Positions 46,385 to 56,760 of a stretch of DNA of 64,000 bases are shown here, piece after piece. The notes beneath the pieces are model-generated. The model saw only the letters and a program-made list of their open reading frames with translations. It did not search any database and was not told the DNA's origin. Made by a program: the position numbers and the translations under genes. The stretch comes from Flavobacterium hydatis. GTDB lineage: Bacteria > Bacteroidota > Bacteroidia > Flavobacteriales > Flavobacteriaceae. How positions within the stretch are numbered: position 1 is the first letter of the stretch; every line of letters starts with the position of its first letter. The stretch spans positions 1-64,000 of the forward strand of contig NZ_JPRM01000009.1 of the NCBI RefSeq assembly GCF_000737695.1, read 5' to 3'.

Positions 46385-47263
46385 TTATCTTAAAGTAAAG
46401 CTTGTTTTAGAAACCAACTCGTCATTATCAAAAACATTGATAAAGTAAGTTCCTTTTTCGAAGTTTTTACCTGGTAAATCTTCAGAAACATTAACTGTTT
46501 TGTTTTCATACTGAACTTTAGTAAGGAAGCTATAAGTTAAGCTTTTATCACCAAAAGATTCTGTTTTCTTATCACCTAAAACATTGTTTTTACTATCGAT
46601 AACTTGTACATAATACGTTTTATCTCCAGATTTAGCAATTTGATTTTCAGCGATTGTAAAACTAATTTTTAACACGTCAGCTCTACTAGCTTTATCAGTT
46701 TCAATTTGTTTTCCTGAGCTTCTTAATTTGTAAGCTGCAGTTTTTGTATTAAGAATAGATAATTTCGATCCTTTTTCAACAGTTTTAGCCAATTCTTCGT
46801 TTTGACCTACTAATACTTCATTGAATTTTTTAGACTCTCCTAAAACAACAATTGTACTATCACGTTGTACTGTTAACACTCCATTTTGTTTTTTCAACTC
46901 ATCGTTTTCTGCAACTAAAACTTTCATTTTACCTTGCATAGCCTGAACTTGAGATCTGAATTTAGATACATCTCCTTTAGATTTATTCAAATCATCCATT
47001 AAAGTAACTACTTTGTCTCTTTCCTGAATTAACTCATCAGACATAGATGTATTTTCAGCAATTGCAGCATCATAAGTTGCTTTTAATTCCTGTAAATCTT
47101 TCATTACAGACTCTTTTTCTGTTAATGTAGTAGTAAGTTCAGTTTTTACAGCATCAGTATCAGATGTCATTTTAAATATATATACTAAACTACCTACTAA
47201 TAAAATTGCTAAAACAGCTATTACAGCTTTTAGACTTGAGTTGTTGTTCTTTTGATTTTCCAT
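46385..47263 (-). CDS. Membrane-anchored coiled-coil protein of unknown function
   Basis: The 292-residue protein has a short cytoplasmic N-terminus (MENQKNNNSS), one transmembrane helix (LKAVIAVLAILLVGSLVYIF), a coiled coil from about residue 35 to 170 rich in K, E and L heptads, and a C-terminal beta-type domain (ADVLKISFTIAENQIAKSGDKTYYVQVID ... INVFDNDELVSKTSFTL). The layout suggests an envelope scaffold. Similar proteins are common in Flavobacteriaceae. It separates hutI from hutG on the opposite strand. Confidence 0.8.
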   Translation of the reverse strand: MENQKNNNSSLKAVIAVLAILLVGSLVYIFKMTSDTDAVKTELTTTLTEKESVMKDLQELKATYDAAIAENTSMSDELIQERDKVVTLMDDLNKSKGDVSKFRSQVQAMQGKMKVLVAENDELKKQNGVLTVQRDSTIVVLGESKKFNEVLVGQNEELAKTVEKGSKLSILNTKTAAYKLRSSGKQIETDKASRADVLKISFTIAENQIAKSGDKTYYVQVIDSKNNVLGDKKTESFGDKSLTYSFLTKVQYENKTVNVSEDLPGKNFEKGTYFINVFDNDELVSKTSFTLR

Positions 47264-47359
47264 ATTTAAATAATTTTTGTAAACAAATTTAATAATTAAT
47301 ATAAGCTAATAACGTAAGTTGCTACAAATATATTATTTTTGGAAAATATATTTTTTTTT

Positions 47360-48421
47360 ATGGAAAAACTAATCCCTTTTACTATTAACGACTTAGCCAA
47401 AGTTACAAATCACAGAAGTGGCGAAATAAAATTTGGCGAAAAAATGATAATAGTCCCAAAAGGAGCTGACACAATTGAATTTCTTAAAAATTGCGAAGCA
47501 AAGTATGTCCTTTTAGGAATTCCAGAAGACATCGGAATACGCGCCAACTACGGAAGACCCGGGGCTGCATCTGCTTGGGATAGTGCCATAAAGAGTATTG
47601 CAAACATCCAGCACAATCGTTTTTGTAAAGGAAATCATATTATAGTTTTAGGGCAAATTGATGTGCAAAAAGAGATGAAGGAAGTAGAACATCTTGACTT
47701 TAACGACATCGATGACCGATCAAAACTTAGCCAATTGGTAGAACGTGTAGACAAAGAAGTTTCTCACATTATATTTAACGTTATCAAAGCAGGAAAAATC
47801 CCAATTATCATAGGCGGAGGTCACAATAATGCCTATGGAAATATAAAAGGAACGGCTCTTGCAAAAGGAAAACCTATAAATGCAGTTAACTTTGATGCGC
47901 ATTCAGATTTCCGAATTCTGGAAGGGAGACATAGCGGAAATGGTTTTTCTTACGCTTACGAAGAAGGCTTCTTAAAAAAATACTTCATATTTGGTTTACA
48001 CGAAAATTACACCTCTAAAAGTGTACTCGATATTATCAAAAAAATTGAAGATCGAGTTCGCTACAATACTTATGACAGTGTAAAAATTAGAAAAGAAAAG
48101 GATTTTAATGCCGAAATGCAATTTTCTTTAGATTTTGTAAAAACTGATATCTTCGGGATCGAAATCGATTTGGATGCTATTCCTAATATTGCAAGTAGCG
48201 CCATGACTTTAAGCGGGTTTTCTATTGAAGAACTGCGCCAGTTTGTATCTTATTTTGGTCAACATAAAAATGCTGCTTATTTACATATTTGTGAAGGTGC
48301 TCCAGATTTAGGCGAAGAAAAAAACAATCATTTAATCGGAAAATTAATTGGTTATTTAGTTACAGATTTCATAAAAGCGAACTTTGAAAAAATCGAAATA
48401 AAAAGCTCAATAACTAAATAA
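47360..48421 (+). CDS. hutG: Formimidoylglutamase (arginase family)
   Basis: Start is the ATG at 47360 (MEKLIPFTINDL), giving 353 residues. The arginase/ureohydrolase metal motifs are present: IIGGGHNNAYG, VNFDAHSDFR and FGIEIDLDAIPN. With hutI upstream, hydrolysis of N-formimidoyl-glutamate to glutamate and formamide is the likely reaction. It could also be another ureohydrolase; proximity to hutI supports HutG. It may be read from a TATTTTTG -7 box at 47335-47342. Confidence 0.88.
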   Translation: MEKLIPFTINDLAKVTNHRSGEIKFGEKMIIVPKGADTIEFLKNCEAKYVLLGIPEDIGIRANYGRPGAASAWDSAIKSIANIQHNRFCKGNHIIVLGQIDVQKEMKEVEHLDFNDIDDRSKLSQLVERVDKEVSHIIFNVIKAGKIPIIIGGGHNNAYGNIKGTALAKGKPINAVNFDAHSDFRILEGRHSGNGFSYAYEEGFLKKYFIFGLHENYTSKSVLDIIKKIEDRVRYNTYDSVKIRKEKDFNAEMQFSLDFVKTDIFGIEIDLDAIPNIASSAMTLSGFSIEELRQFVSYFGQHKNAAYLHICEGAPDLGEEKNNHLIGKLIGYLVTDFIKANFEKIEIKSSITK

Positions 48422-48429
48422 ACGCATAT

Positions 48430-48455
48430 TCAAATAAACGATTAAGCGAATAAAC
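48430..48455. repeat. Degenerate 'AAATAAACGATTAAGCG' repeat
   Basis: CAAATAAACGATTAAGCGAATAAACC belongs to the same word family as the pyrR-pyrB gap. A TATCTTTG box (48457-48464) follows and may be the -7 element for rhlE. Confidence 0.45.
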
Positions 48456-48508
48456 CTATCTTTGCACAGAATTTTAGTAATTAAAACTAAATTCCTAATA
48501 CCGAAAAT

Positions 48509-49762
48509 ATGTTATTCGAAGACTTATCACTTTCTAAAAGTATACAAAAAGCCGTATTTGAAGAAGGCTACACAAACCCTACTCCTATCCAAGAGCAATC
48601 TATTCCGATTGTATTAGCAGGTAGAGATTTAATTGGGTGTGCCCAAACAGGTACTGGAAAAACTGCAGCATTTGCTATTCCTATTATACATCAATTACAC
48701 AGAATTGTAGGTTCATCTAAAAAAGCCAAACAAATCCGTGCACTTATAGTTACACCAACAAGAGAATTAGCGGTGCAAATTGGGCAAAGTTTTGAAACTT
48801 ATGCAAAATACACCAACCTAACTCAACTTACAATATTTGGGGGAGTATCACAAAATCCGCAAGTAGATACGCTTAAAAACGGAGTAGACATTCTTGTGGC
48901 AACACCAGGAAGATTACTTGATTTACAAAAACAAGGATTTATAGATTTAGATCATTTACATGTTTTAGTACTAGATGAAGCAGATCAAATGCTTGATATG
49001 GGTTTTATAAACGATGTAAAAAAGATTGTAAAACTTGCTCCAAAAAACAGACAAACCTTGTTATTCTCGGCTACAATGCCAATTGCAATTCGTGAACTAG
49101 CCGAAATGTTCTTAAAAGATCCAGCAAAAGTAGAAGTTTCGCCAGTATCATCTACAGCCGAAAACGTAGAACAACGTGTTTATTTTGTTGAAAAAACAGA
49201 AAAAAGAAATCTTTTATATCATTTGATAAAAAATGAAGACTTATCGAATGTTTTGGTTTTCTCGAGAACAAAACATGGAGCCGATAATGTTGTAAAAGCA
49301 CTTAGAAAAAACAATATCGCTGCCGAAGCAATTCACGGTGATAAATCTCAAAATGCAAGACAACGTGTTCTTGATGCTTTTAAAAACAAAGAAGTTGGAG
49401 TACTTGTAGCTACAGATATTGCTGCACGTGGTATTGACATTGACCAATTACCATTCGTAATTAATTTCGACTTACCAAATATTCCTGAAACTTACGTACA
49501 CCGAATTGGTAGAACGGGGCGTGCAGGAAATGGCGGAATTGCAATTTCTTTTTGTAGTAAAGACGAACACGGATATTGGAAAGATATACAAAAACTAATA
49601 AAAGTTGATGTAAAAACCGTAAGCGATCATCCGTACCAATGGCATGCAGGAAGTCCTGAAGCAGCAGCGACAGCAAAGCCTAAAAACTCAAACAGAAGTG
49701 GCGGAGCACATAAATCGAGAAAATCAAACGCATCCAAACAAAACAAAAAACGTTGGTACTAA
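48509..49762 (+). CDS. rhlE: DEAD-box ATP-dependent RNA helicase (RhlE-like)
   Basis: The 417-residue protein has all helicase motifs in order: Q motif ([11 protein letters not shown]), [43 protein letters not shown] and [11 protein letters not shown] basic Ser/Asn/Lys-rich tail (about 385-417) follows, probably for RNA binding. It unwinds RNA in ribosome assembly or decay and at low temperature. RhlE is the nearest subfamily by core length and tail. Confidence 0.92.
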   Translation: MLFEDLSLSKSIQKAVFEEGYTNPTPIQEQSIPIVLAGRDLIGCAQTGTGKTAAFAIPIIHQLHRIVGSSKKAKQIRALIVTPTRELAVQIGQSFETYAKYTNLTQLTIFGGVSQNPQVDTLKNGVDILVATPGRLLDLQKQGFIDLDHLHVLVLDEADQMLDMGFINDVKKIVKLAPKNRQTLLFSATMPIAIRELAEMFLKDPAKVEVSPVSSTAENVEQRVYFVEKTEKRNLLYHLIKNEDLSNVLVFSRTKHGADNVVKALRKNNIAAEAIHGDKSQNARQRVLDAFKNKEVGVLVATDIAARGIDIDQLPFVINFDLPNIPETYVHRIGRTGRAGNGGIAISFCSKDEHGYWKDIQKLIKVDVKTVSDHPYQWHAGSPEAAATAKPKNSNRSGGAHKSRKSNASKQNKKRWY

Positions 49763-49785
49763 TCCTATCACGTAAACATAAAAGC

Positions 49786-49825
49786 TAAACTCGAATTTTA
49801 TCAATTCGTTCATGAAATTCGAGTT
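49786..49825. terminator. Terminator of rhlE
   Basis: AAACTCGAATTT (49786-49797) pairs with AAATTCGAGTTT (49814-49825). A short T tract follows on the plus strand. It abuts the stop codon of the convergent hybrid kinase gene at 49826. Confidence 0.75.
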
Positions 49826-52060
49826 TTAAATCAATCTAGATTCAAACGTTGGCATAGCGCCAACGTTTTCTGTTTCTACAATAAGGCAATTTATAATTTT
49901 GAATAATTTTACCGATTCAAAAGGCTTAATTATAATATCATTTATTCCGGCAGAAATCGCTTCATCCGTAATTTCATCCTTATCAAAAGCAGTTAATGCC
50001 ACAATAGGCGTTTTTATGCCTTTTAAGCGTATTTTTCTAGTTGTTTCGAATCCATTCATCATTGGCATGTTAATATCCATTAAAACCACATCAAAAGATT
50101 CCGTATCCAATATTTCTAAAGCAGCAAACCCATCATCTACAACAGTACAACTATAATTGTTTTTTTCGATAATTTTTTTGGTAACAAGCTGGTTAATTCG
50201 GTTATCCTCAACAACCAAAACCCTGAACACCTGATTAGAAGTTAAATCAACCTGAATTTCATTAATTATGCTTTTGGTTTTCTCAGGATCATACTCAAAA
50301 GCTATAGTAAACGTAAATGTAGTTCCTTCCCCAACATTACTTTCTAATGAAATCGAACTACCAAACAATCCTAATAATCGTTTTACAATAGTTAATCCTA
50401 AACCTGTTCCCTGATAATCTTGTTCGTTGCGACCAACCTGAACAAACTTCTCGAAAATCTTATCCTGATCAGGAACGGCAATTCCCATTCCGGTATCTTT
50501 TACCTGAAACTCAATATAATGTTCCTTACCAGCAACTTTAACCAAATTTGCAATAATAAATACTTCGCCTCTTTTAGTAAATTTTAAAGCATTACTAACC
50601 AAATTCATTAATATTTGAGCAAGTCTTAACTTATCACCAATTAAATATTCAGGAATATCCGAATCGATAATTACCGTAATATAATTGTTGTTTTTTTGAG
50701 ATAAAAAAGACAAAGAGTTCTTTATCATATTAATCTCATCAGATATATTAAAAGTTAAACTCTCGAGAACAACTTTATTTTCTTCAATTTTGTTGATTTG
50801 CAGAATATCATTAACCAAGGATAATAAATATCTAGCCGAGAATTTTAGAGAGCTTAAATGCTGACTTCTTGCAAGCTCTTTATGTTCCTCTAGCAACATA
50901 TTAGTTATACCCACAACGCCATAAAGTGGCGTTCGTAATTCATGACTAATGGTAGATATAAATTGAGTTTTAAGTACCGAAGCCTCTTCTGCCTGCTCTT
51001 TGGCTTTTATTAATTCCTCATTTGTAAACAATAACTGCGCATTCGTTCTCTTTTTAAAAACAACGTTTTTGTATAACGTAACTATCAGAATAAGAAAAAT
51101 ACAAGAGGTTAAAACAAATAGTAAAACAATAATCCTAGACTTTCTTAAATCCTGATATTGAACCCCTTTTTCAATTTCAATTTTTCCAATCTGCCTTTTA
51201 TACTCATCCAGTTCCAGATTAAAACCTGCCTTTTCTGCACTTTTTAATTTACGTTCATTATAAAGAATTTCCTTAACCGAATTGTGCTTAATAATATTTT
51301 GATAAGCTTGCTTATAATCACCTATTTTATTCAAGAACTTAGAATATTCAAGATAAGAATTCAATAAATCAGATTTTTCAGTTCCCGCTTGACCTTCCTT
51401 AATTGCCTGAATAAAATATGCCGAAGCTTTATCGTTATCTCCGATATGAGAATAATACATTCCGTTAAGCAAATTAAAGGCTACAATTGTAGATTCGCTA
51501 GGATGATCCTCATGATGCTCATTTATATATTTAAAATAAGGCAATGCCAATGAAAACTCTCCAATATCAAAATAAGCCCAGGTAATATTTAAATTAATCA
51601 AATAAACAAGATCAGTATCATTTTCTTTCTTACTGTAATCGAGTGATTTTTTATAATACTCGATTCCTTTTTCATATTGCTTTTTCTCAAAACAATACAT
51701 ATTGCCTAAGTTATTATTAATTCTGTTTTTTAAAATATTGTTAGTTGTTTTATTGGCGAAGGATAATGCCTTTTTATAGTAGAATATTGCTTTGTCAAAT
51801 TCCGAAAACTCATTGTAATTTGCAGCAATGATATTGTATGAAACAGCTATTAGGTTATTGTTTTTAGCTATTAATGCTTGTTGTAAAACTATTCTGGAAA
51901 CGATTAATGATTTTTCAAAATCAGATTCTTTCAAATATTTAAGCGCTTTATCTGCTGTTCTTGTGATATCTTGTTCTGTTGGTAAATCTGTCTTAGCAAT
52001 TACAGGCTTTACAAAACAAATCAGCAAAAATAACGATAAAACAATCCGAATCTTAAACAT
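49826..52060 (-). CDS. TPR-containing hybrid histidine kinase / response regulator
   Basis: The 744-residue protein has a signal peptide and an exported region with tetratricopeptide repeats (about 30-285, e.g. AIFYYKKALSFANK, GIEYYKKSLDYSKK), then a transmembrane helix (about 312-335, IIVLLFVLTSCIFLILIVTLY). The cytoplasmic part has HisKA with STISHELRTPLYG (His373), HATPase with NLVSNALKFTKRGEV and GTGLGLTIVKRL, and a C-terminal receiver with Asp662 in LMDINMPMMNG. There is no DNA-binding output. It is an orphan in this window; its signal and target are unknown. Confidence 0.93.
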   Translation of the reverse strand: MFKIRIVLSLFLLICFVKPVIAKTDLPTEQDITRTADKALKYLKESDFEKSLIVSRIVLQQALIAKNNNLIAVSYNIIAANYNEFSEFDKAIFYYKKALSFANKTTNNILKNRINNNLGNMYCFEKKQYEKGIEYYKKSLDYSKKENDTDLVYLINLNITWAYFDIGEFSLALPYFKYINEHHEDHPSESTIVAFNLLNGMYYSHIGDNDKASAYFIQAIKEGQAGTEKSDLLNSYLEYSKFLNKIGDYKQAYQNIIKHNSVKEILYNERKLKSAEKAGFNLELDEYKRQIGKIEIEKGVQYQDLRKSRIIVLLFVLTSCIFLILIVTLYKNVVFKKRTNAQLLFTNEELIKAKEQAEEASVLKTQFISTISHELRTPLYGVVGITNMLLEEHKELARSQHLSSLKFSARYLLSLVNDILQINKIEENKVVLESLTFNISDEINMIKNSLSFLSQKNNNYITVIIDSDIPEYLIGDKLRLAQILMNLVSNALKFTKRGEVFIIANLVKVAGKEHYIEFQVKDTGMGIAVPDQDKIFEKFVQVGRNEQDYQGTGLGLTIVKRLLGLFGSSISLESNVGEGTTFTFTIAFEYDPEKTKSIINEIQVDLTSNQVFRVLVVEDNRINQLVTKKIIEKNNYSCTVVDDGFAALEILDTESFDVVLMDINMPMMNGFETTRKIRLKGIKTPIVALTAFDKDEITDEAISAGINDIIIKPFESVKLFKIINCLIVETENVGAMPTFESRLI

Positions 52061-52097
52061 AAATTAACTATAGTTTTATCAAATATACATTTAAAAA

Positions 52098-52142
52098 TAA
52101 AAAAGGAGTTGTATTTTATAAATAAAATACAACTCCTTATAA
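52098..52142 (-). terminator. Terminator of the symporter gene
   Basis: AAGGAGTTGTATTTTAT (52103-52119) pairs with ATAAAATACAACTCCTT (52122-52138), an unbroken 17-base stem. T-rich tail on the minus strand (TTTTTTATTTTT). It lies 87 bases past the symporter stop. Confidence 0.9.
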
Positions 52143-52224
52143 TATATTTTGAATAAAAAAGAATACAAATTACTCTTGCAAATAGTACTCTTTTTTAACT
52201 ATCTCGTTATTAAGATTTCTGCCC

Positions 52225-53517
52225 TTAATTATTAGAATCTACTGCATCAAAATTCATCTCTTTTCCATCTTCCCATTTTCCTACTACCGATGTAGCAAGT
52301 GCATTACCTAATACGTTTGTAGCACTACGGAACATATCGCAAAAATGGTCAATTGGCAAAATTATAGCAATACCTTCTATAGGAATGTCAAACATACCAC
52401 ATGTTGCAGCAACAACAACTAAACTAGCTCTTGGTACACCTGCAATACCTTTACTGGTTAACATTAAAACCAAAAGCATAACCATTTGAGTTCCTATATC
52501 TAAATGTACTCCGTAGAATTGAGCAATAAATATACTAGCAAAAGTCATGTACATCATACTACCATCAAGGTTAAAAGAATAACCTAAAGGCAACATAAAT
52601 GAAACTATTTTATCTTTTACTCCAAATTCTTCCAGCTCTTCTGTTAATTTAGGAAAAACAGCCTCACTACTTGTTGTACCAAAAGCAATCGCTACAGGAC
52701 CAGTAATACGTCTTAATAATTCAGTCATTCTTCCTTTAAGGAAAATATAACCTACTACAATTAGAACTACCCATAAAGTACTTATACCAATTAAGAATGA
52801 TCCAAAGAATTTAAAATACGTAATCAACAATTCCTCAGCATCTCTTACTGCAAACACTCCTGCAATGGCTCCGAAAACTCCAATTGGAGCAAAGTTCATT
52901 ACATAGTTTACCATTTTAAGAACGATATGCGACATTTTATCCAGCGCATTAATAACAGGTTTTACACTCGTTCCTAATGAAGCTGCCGCTAATCCGAAGA
53001 AAATTGAAAATATTACAATTTGCAAAATTTCATTGGTAGCCATTGCTTCAAAAATACTTTTAGGAACAATATGTGCAATAAAATTCTCAAAAGATAATGA
53101 TTGTGTTTTAGCCGTTACCTCACTTGCAGCCGACATATCTACGTGGTCTAATTTTAAACCTACTCCTGGTTGCAAAATATTTATATAGAATAAACCAATT
53201 AGTAACGATATAAAAGAAGCGGTAAAAAACCAAGCTAATGCTTTTCCTCCAATTCTTCCTACTGTTTTTATATCTCCCAGTTTAGCAATACCTACAACCA
53301 AAGTAGTAAATACTAAAGGCGAAATAATCATCTGAACCAAACGAATAAAAATAGTCGCCAGCATCTTTATTTTATTACTAAACTCTACTGCCGCATCATG
53401 CGAAATATAATTATGTAATATAATACCTAATGTCGCGCCAAGAAACATTGCAATAAGAATTTGCCCCGTTAAGCCTCTGAAAAAAGATTTTTTTTTGATT
53501 TCTGTATTATTGTTCAT
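52225..53517 (-). CDS. Dicarboxylate/amino acid:cation symporter (DAACS family)
   Basis: Start is the ATG at 53517 (MNNNTEIKKK), 430 residues. About eight membrane helices plus two hairpins, as in GltPh. Family motifs are present: FGTTSSEAVFPKL (serine-rich hairpin), MLPLGYSFNLDGSMMYM (variant of the NMDGT motif), SKGIAGVPRASLVVV and PIDHFCDMFRSATNVLGNALA. It imports glutamate, aspartate or C4-dicarboxylates with Na+ or H+. The substrate cannot be fixed from sequence. It follows aroC by 58 bases and may share its transcript. Confidence 0.94.
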   Translation of the reverse strand: MNNNTEIKKKSFFRGLTGQILIAMFLGATLGIILHNYISHDAAVEFSNKIKMLATIFIRLVQMIISPLVFTTLVVGIAKLGDIKTVGRIGGKALAWFFTASFISLLIGLFYINILQPGVGLKLDHVDMSAASEVTAKTQSLSFENFIAHIVPKSIFEAMATNEILQIVIFSIFFGLAAASLGTSVKPVINALDKMSHIVLKMVNYVMNFAPIGVFGAIAGVFAVRDAEELLITYFKFFGSFLIGISTLWVVLIVVGYIFLKGRMTELLRRITGPVAIAFGTTSSEAVFPKLTEELEEFGVKDKIVSFMLPLGYSFNLDGSMMYMTFASIFIAQFYGVHLDIGTQMVMLLVLMLTSKGIAGVPRASLVVVAATCGMFDIPIEGIAIILPIDHFCDMFRSATNVLGNALATSVVGKWEDGKEMNFDAVDSNN

Positions 53518-53575
53518 CAAGTGTTTTTTGTATTATTAATTAAATATAAGACGCTCGCATGTCTTACGTATCTCT

Positions 53576-54634
53576 CTAATATGTTTTATTTATCAAATGG
53601 AAATCTGCAAGAACAATTGCAGCCATAGCTTCTACAATTGGTACAGCACGAGGAACCACACATGGATCATGGCGTCCTTTACCAGTCATAGGTGTAATAT
53701 TTCCTTTGTTATCCAATGAATCCTGAGTTTGCATAATTGTTGCAACAGGTTTAAAAGCAACTCTAAAATAAATATCCATTCCGTTACTAATTCCACCTTG
53801 GATACCTCCAGAAAGATTAGTTTTAGTAGTTCCGTCAGGATTATATAAATCGTTATGTTCGCTACCTTTCATTTCAGAACCAGAAAAACCACTACCATAT
53901 TCAAAACCTTTTACAGCATTGATAGAAAGCATTGCTTTTCCTAATTCGGCATGTAATTTATCAAAAACAGGCTCTCCTAAACCTACAGGCACGTTTTGAA
54001 TCACACAAGATACAACACCGCCTACAGTATCGCCTTGTTTTCTTATATCCCTAATATATTCTTCCATAGTTTCAGCTGCAGCTTCATCTGGACAACGAAC
54101 TGGGTTGCTTTCTGTTTTAGAGAAATCTAATTCCTGATACGGCGTATTTAAATGAATTGGACCTACAGACGAAACGTAGGCATTGATTTTAATAGTAGGT
54201 AACATTTGTTTTGCAATTGCACCAGCAACAACTCTACTGGCAGTTTCGCGGGCAGAGCTACGACCTCCCCCACGGTAATCGCGAAAACCATATTTTTTGT
54301 CATAAACATAATCAGCATGACTAGGTCTGTAATTATCTTTTATATGCGAATAATCATCTGACTTTTGATTTGTGTTCGGAATAATAAAACCAATTGGAGT
54401 ACCAGTGGTTTTTCCTTCAAAAACTCCAGATAAAAATTGTACATCATCTGGTTCCTTCCGTTGGGTTACTATTGCAGACTGCCCAGGTTTTCTTCTAGAC
54501 ATTTCAAACTGAATCGCTTCAAGATCTAGTGTTATTCCCGATGGACAACCATCAATAATTCCGCCTAAAGCTTCCCCATGTGACTCTCCAAATGTTGTAA
54601 TTTTAAATAGTGTTCCGTAGCTATTTCCCGCCAT
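53576..54634 (-). CDS. aroC: Chorismate synthase
   Basis: The 352-residue protein converts EPSP to chorismate with reduced FMN, the last step of the common aromatic pathway. Family signatures: [36 protein letters not shown], the [17 protein letters not shown] segment (125-140 region) and [18 protein letters not shown]. Length and motifs are complete; ATG at 54634. A TACATTTG box lies about 20 bases upstream on the minus strand. Confidence 0.98.
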   Translation of the reverse strand: MAGNSYGTLFKITTFGESHGEALGGIIDGCPSGITLDLEAIQFEMSRRKPGQSAIVTQRKEPDDVQFLSGVFEGKTTGTPIGFIIPNTNQKSDDYSHIKDNYRPSHADYVYDKKYGFRDYRGGGRSSARETASRVVAGAIAKQMLPTIKINAYVSSVGPIHLNTPYQELDFSKTESNPVRCPDEAAAETMEEYIRDIRKQGDTVGGVVSCVIQNVPVGLGEPVFDKLHAELGKAMLSINAVKGFEYGSGFSGSEMKGSEHNDLYNPDGTTKTNLSGGIQGGISNGMDIYFRVAFKPVATIMQTQDSLDNKGNITPMTGKGRHDPCVVPRAVPIVEAMAAIVLADFHLINKTY

Positions 54635-54823
54635 TGTAATTAGTTTTGAGCAAATGTAAGTTTTATGAATTAAATTAAAAAATTTTAAATTGGTATTATT
54701 ATCTAAAGGTTAACTTGCATTATCGTCACGATTTCTTAAAATTGAAGAACAATTGATAACTATTTATTAAAAACAAATCATCAGCAGATTCTTTAAATTT
54801 GTTAAACACCAAATCAAAAACAA

Positions 54824-55648
54824 TTGAAAAAAAGAAATGTTGAAGTTGTAGTAATATCAGATGTTCATTTAGGAACTTACGGAAGCCATGCCAAAGAGCT
54901 AAGCAACTACTTATCAAGCATTAAACCAAAAATTTTAGTATTAAATGGCGACATAATTGATGCATGGCAATTTAGGAGATCTTACTTTCCGAAATCTCAT
55001 TTAAAGGTAATTCAGAAAATTATTGGCTTTGCTTCCAAAGGAACTAAAGTGTATTATGTAACAGGTAATCACGATGAAATCCTAAGAAAATTCAGCGAAA
55101 TGACTATGGGAAGTTTTGCCTTAGTCGATAAATTAATTCTCGAATTAGATAATAAAAAAGCTTGGATTTTTCACGGAGATGTATTCGATGCCTCTGTACA
55201 ACACTCAAAATGGATCGCAAAACTAGGCGGAATAGGTTATGATTACCTCATTTTAACCAATAGATTTATAAACTGGTGTCTATCAAAAGTAGACAGAGAA
55301 CCTTATTCTTTTTCAAAAAAGATAAAAGCTAGTGTAAAGAAAGCTGTCAAACATATATCCGATTTCGAAACTACAGCAACAGATTTAGCCATCGAAAAAA
55401 AATACGATTACGTAATTTGCGGACATATTCATGAACCAAAAATTGAAAAAAAAGAAAACAAAAACGGATCAACACTTTATCTAAATTCAGGCGATTGGAT
55501 AGAAAATCTAACTGCATTAGAATACCATAAAAAACGATGGAAATTATTTCATTACTCCCAGATGAATTTCACCGAAGAAGAAAATCTCTTTGAAATGGAA
55601 GATAGCCTAAGCGGACAATTAATCGCATCTCGTTTTATCCCTAAATAA
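54824..55648 (+). CDS. LpxH-like UDP-2,3-diacylglucosamine diphosphatase family metallophosphoesterase
   Basis: The 274-residue protein has the calcineurin-like metal motifs VISDVHLGT, LNGDIIDAW, TGNHDE, HGDVFD and CGHIHEP. Residue pattern around DIIDAWQFRR fits the LpxH/LpxH2-like group, which removes UMP from UDP-diacylglucosamine in lipid A synthesis. There is no ATG in frame; the start is a TTG at 54824 giving MKKRNVEVVVISDVH, which is how relatives begin. It is divergent from aroC. Confidence 0.87.
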   Translation: MKKRNVEVVVISDVHLGTYGSHAKELSNYLSSIKPKILVLNGDIIDAWQFRRSYFPKSHLKVIQKIIGFASKGTKVYYVTGNHDEILRKFSEMTMGSFALVDKLILELDNKKAWIFHGDVFDASVQHSKWIAKLGGIGYDYLILTNRFINWCLSKVDREPYSFSKKIKASVKKAVKHISDFETTATDLAIEKKYDYVICGHIHEPKIEKKENKNGSTLYLNSGDWIENLTALEYHKKRWKLFHYSQMNFTEEENLFEMEDSLSGQLIASRFIPK

Positions 55649-55776
55649 ACCTAACACGACTTTTATCAAGTATAATTTGACAAAGTAAAAATGTGAATTA
55701 TGAAACATTTAATATAATTTCTATAATTTTAACATTTTGTTTATACAATAACTTTGTTTAAATAAATACTTACTAT

Positions 55777-56262
55777 ATGAGAAAAATAATTTTGTCAGCT
55801 ATTATGTTGCTAGGATTAGCATTTACTGCACAAGCACAAGACATTTCTAAAAATGCATTAGGATTACGTTTAGGTGATAACCACGGATTTGGAGGAGAGA
55901 TATCTTACCAAAGAGCATTATCTAAAAACAATAGAATTGAAGCCGATTTAGGCTGGAGAAATAGCAACGATGTAGATGCTTTTAAATTAGTAGGTCTATA
56001 CCAATGGGTATGGAACATAGATCAAGGTTTTAACTGGTACGCAGGTGTCGGTGGTGGTATCGGCAGCTGGGATCATGATTACCATGGATATAGAGACAGC
56101 GGAACTTTTGTATTTGCTGCTGGAGATATAGGTATTGAGTACGGATTTAAAGAAGTGCCAATCTTACTTTCGTTAGATGCAAGACCAGAAATAGGTTCTG
56201 GATATTACGATGATGATAATTTTGGATTTGATATCGGTTTAGGAATCAAATTTCAATTTTAA
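55777..56262 (+). CDS. Small outer-membrane beta-barrel-like protein
   Basis: The 161-residue protein has a signal peptide (MRKIILSAIMLLGLAFTAQAQ). The rest alternates polar and hydrophobic residues with many aromatic and Gly residues (RLGDNHGFGGEISYQ, WYAGVGGGIGSW) and ends in IGLGIKFQF, a typical outer-membrane C-terminal Phe. It is probably an eight-stranded barrel. No defined function. A TAACTTTG -7 box occurs at 55749-55756, but no clear -33 partner. Confidence 0.8.
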   Translation: MRKIILSAIMLLGLAFTAQAQDISKNALGLRLGDNHGFGGEISYQRALSKNNRIEADLGWRNSNDVDAFKLVGLYQWVWNIDQGFNWYAGVGGGIGSWDHDYHGYRDSGTFVFAAGDIGIEYGFKEVPILLSLDARPEIGSGYYDDDNFGFDIGLGIKFQF

Positions 56263-56274
56263 TAAAATGTATTT

Positions 56275-56315
56275 ATAAAAAATCCTGTCATTGTTAATGA
56301 CAGGATTTTTTTTAT
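56275..56315. terminator. Bidirectional terminator
   Basis: AATCCTGTCATT (56281-56292) pairs with AATGACAGGATT (56296-56307), flanked by A and T runs. It separates the barrel gene from the convergent PrcB-like gene. Confidence 0.93.
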
Positions 56316-56737
56316 TTAATGATAATTTCCTTTTTCGAATTTATTTTTACCACCGCATAAGGATAAGTAATTACTTGCATTACCATGCTATCAGGAGCAG
56401 GAGCAGTTTCTTTAACCGTTATGATGATATTCTTATCTGTTTCCTCTACTTTTTCAACACCTATAGAATAACCTCCGGTATTTTTCTCTCCCATATTCAA
56501 GACAATATAATTTGCCTTTTTTACATCCTCTTCTTTTATTTTCCCTTTTAAACTCTCATCGCTCGTAAGCATCTTGATTTCGTTAGGTTCGCTCAATATT
56601 TCAAAAAAATGAATATTTCCACCACCATCACTTTGCTGAGTCAATACCTCATAAAGAGCACTATTTTTATCTCCAGATTTTGTTGCCCCACAAGAAATAG
56701 CAAAAACAGAAACAAACAATACTAGCAACTTTTTCAT
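56312..56737 (-). CDS. PrcB-C-domain lipoprotein
   Basis: The 141-residue lipoprotein has a lipobox AISC (Cys16) followed by GATKSGDKNSA. The C-terminal half matches the PrcB C-terminal domain pattern: NYIVLNMGEKNTGGYSIGVEKVEETDKNIIITVKETAPAPDS ... ITYPYAVVKI. PrcB of Treponema binds a dentilisin protease complex; in Bacteroidota the role of such proteins is not known. It lies 23 bases downstream of nothing coding but follows the bshA stop-proximal side by gene order (bshA starts at 57912 and ends at 56761). Confidence 0.8.
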   Translation of the reverse strand: MKKLLVLFVSVFAISCGATKSGDKNSALYEVLTQQSDGGGNIHFFEILSEPNEIKMLTSDESLKGKIKEEDVKKANYIVLNMGEKNTGGYSIGVEKVEETDKNIIITVKETAPAPDSMVMQVITYPYAVVKINSKKEIIIK

Positions 56738-56760
56738 TGTTAATCTTTTAAATTAATATT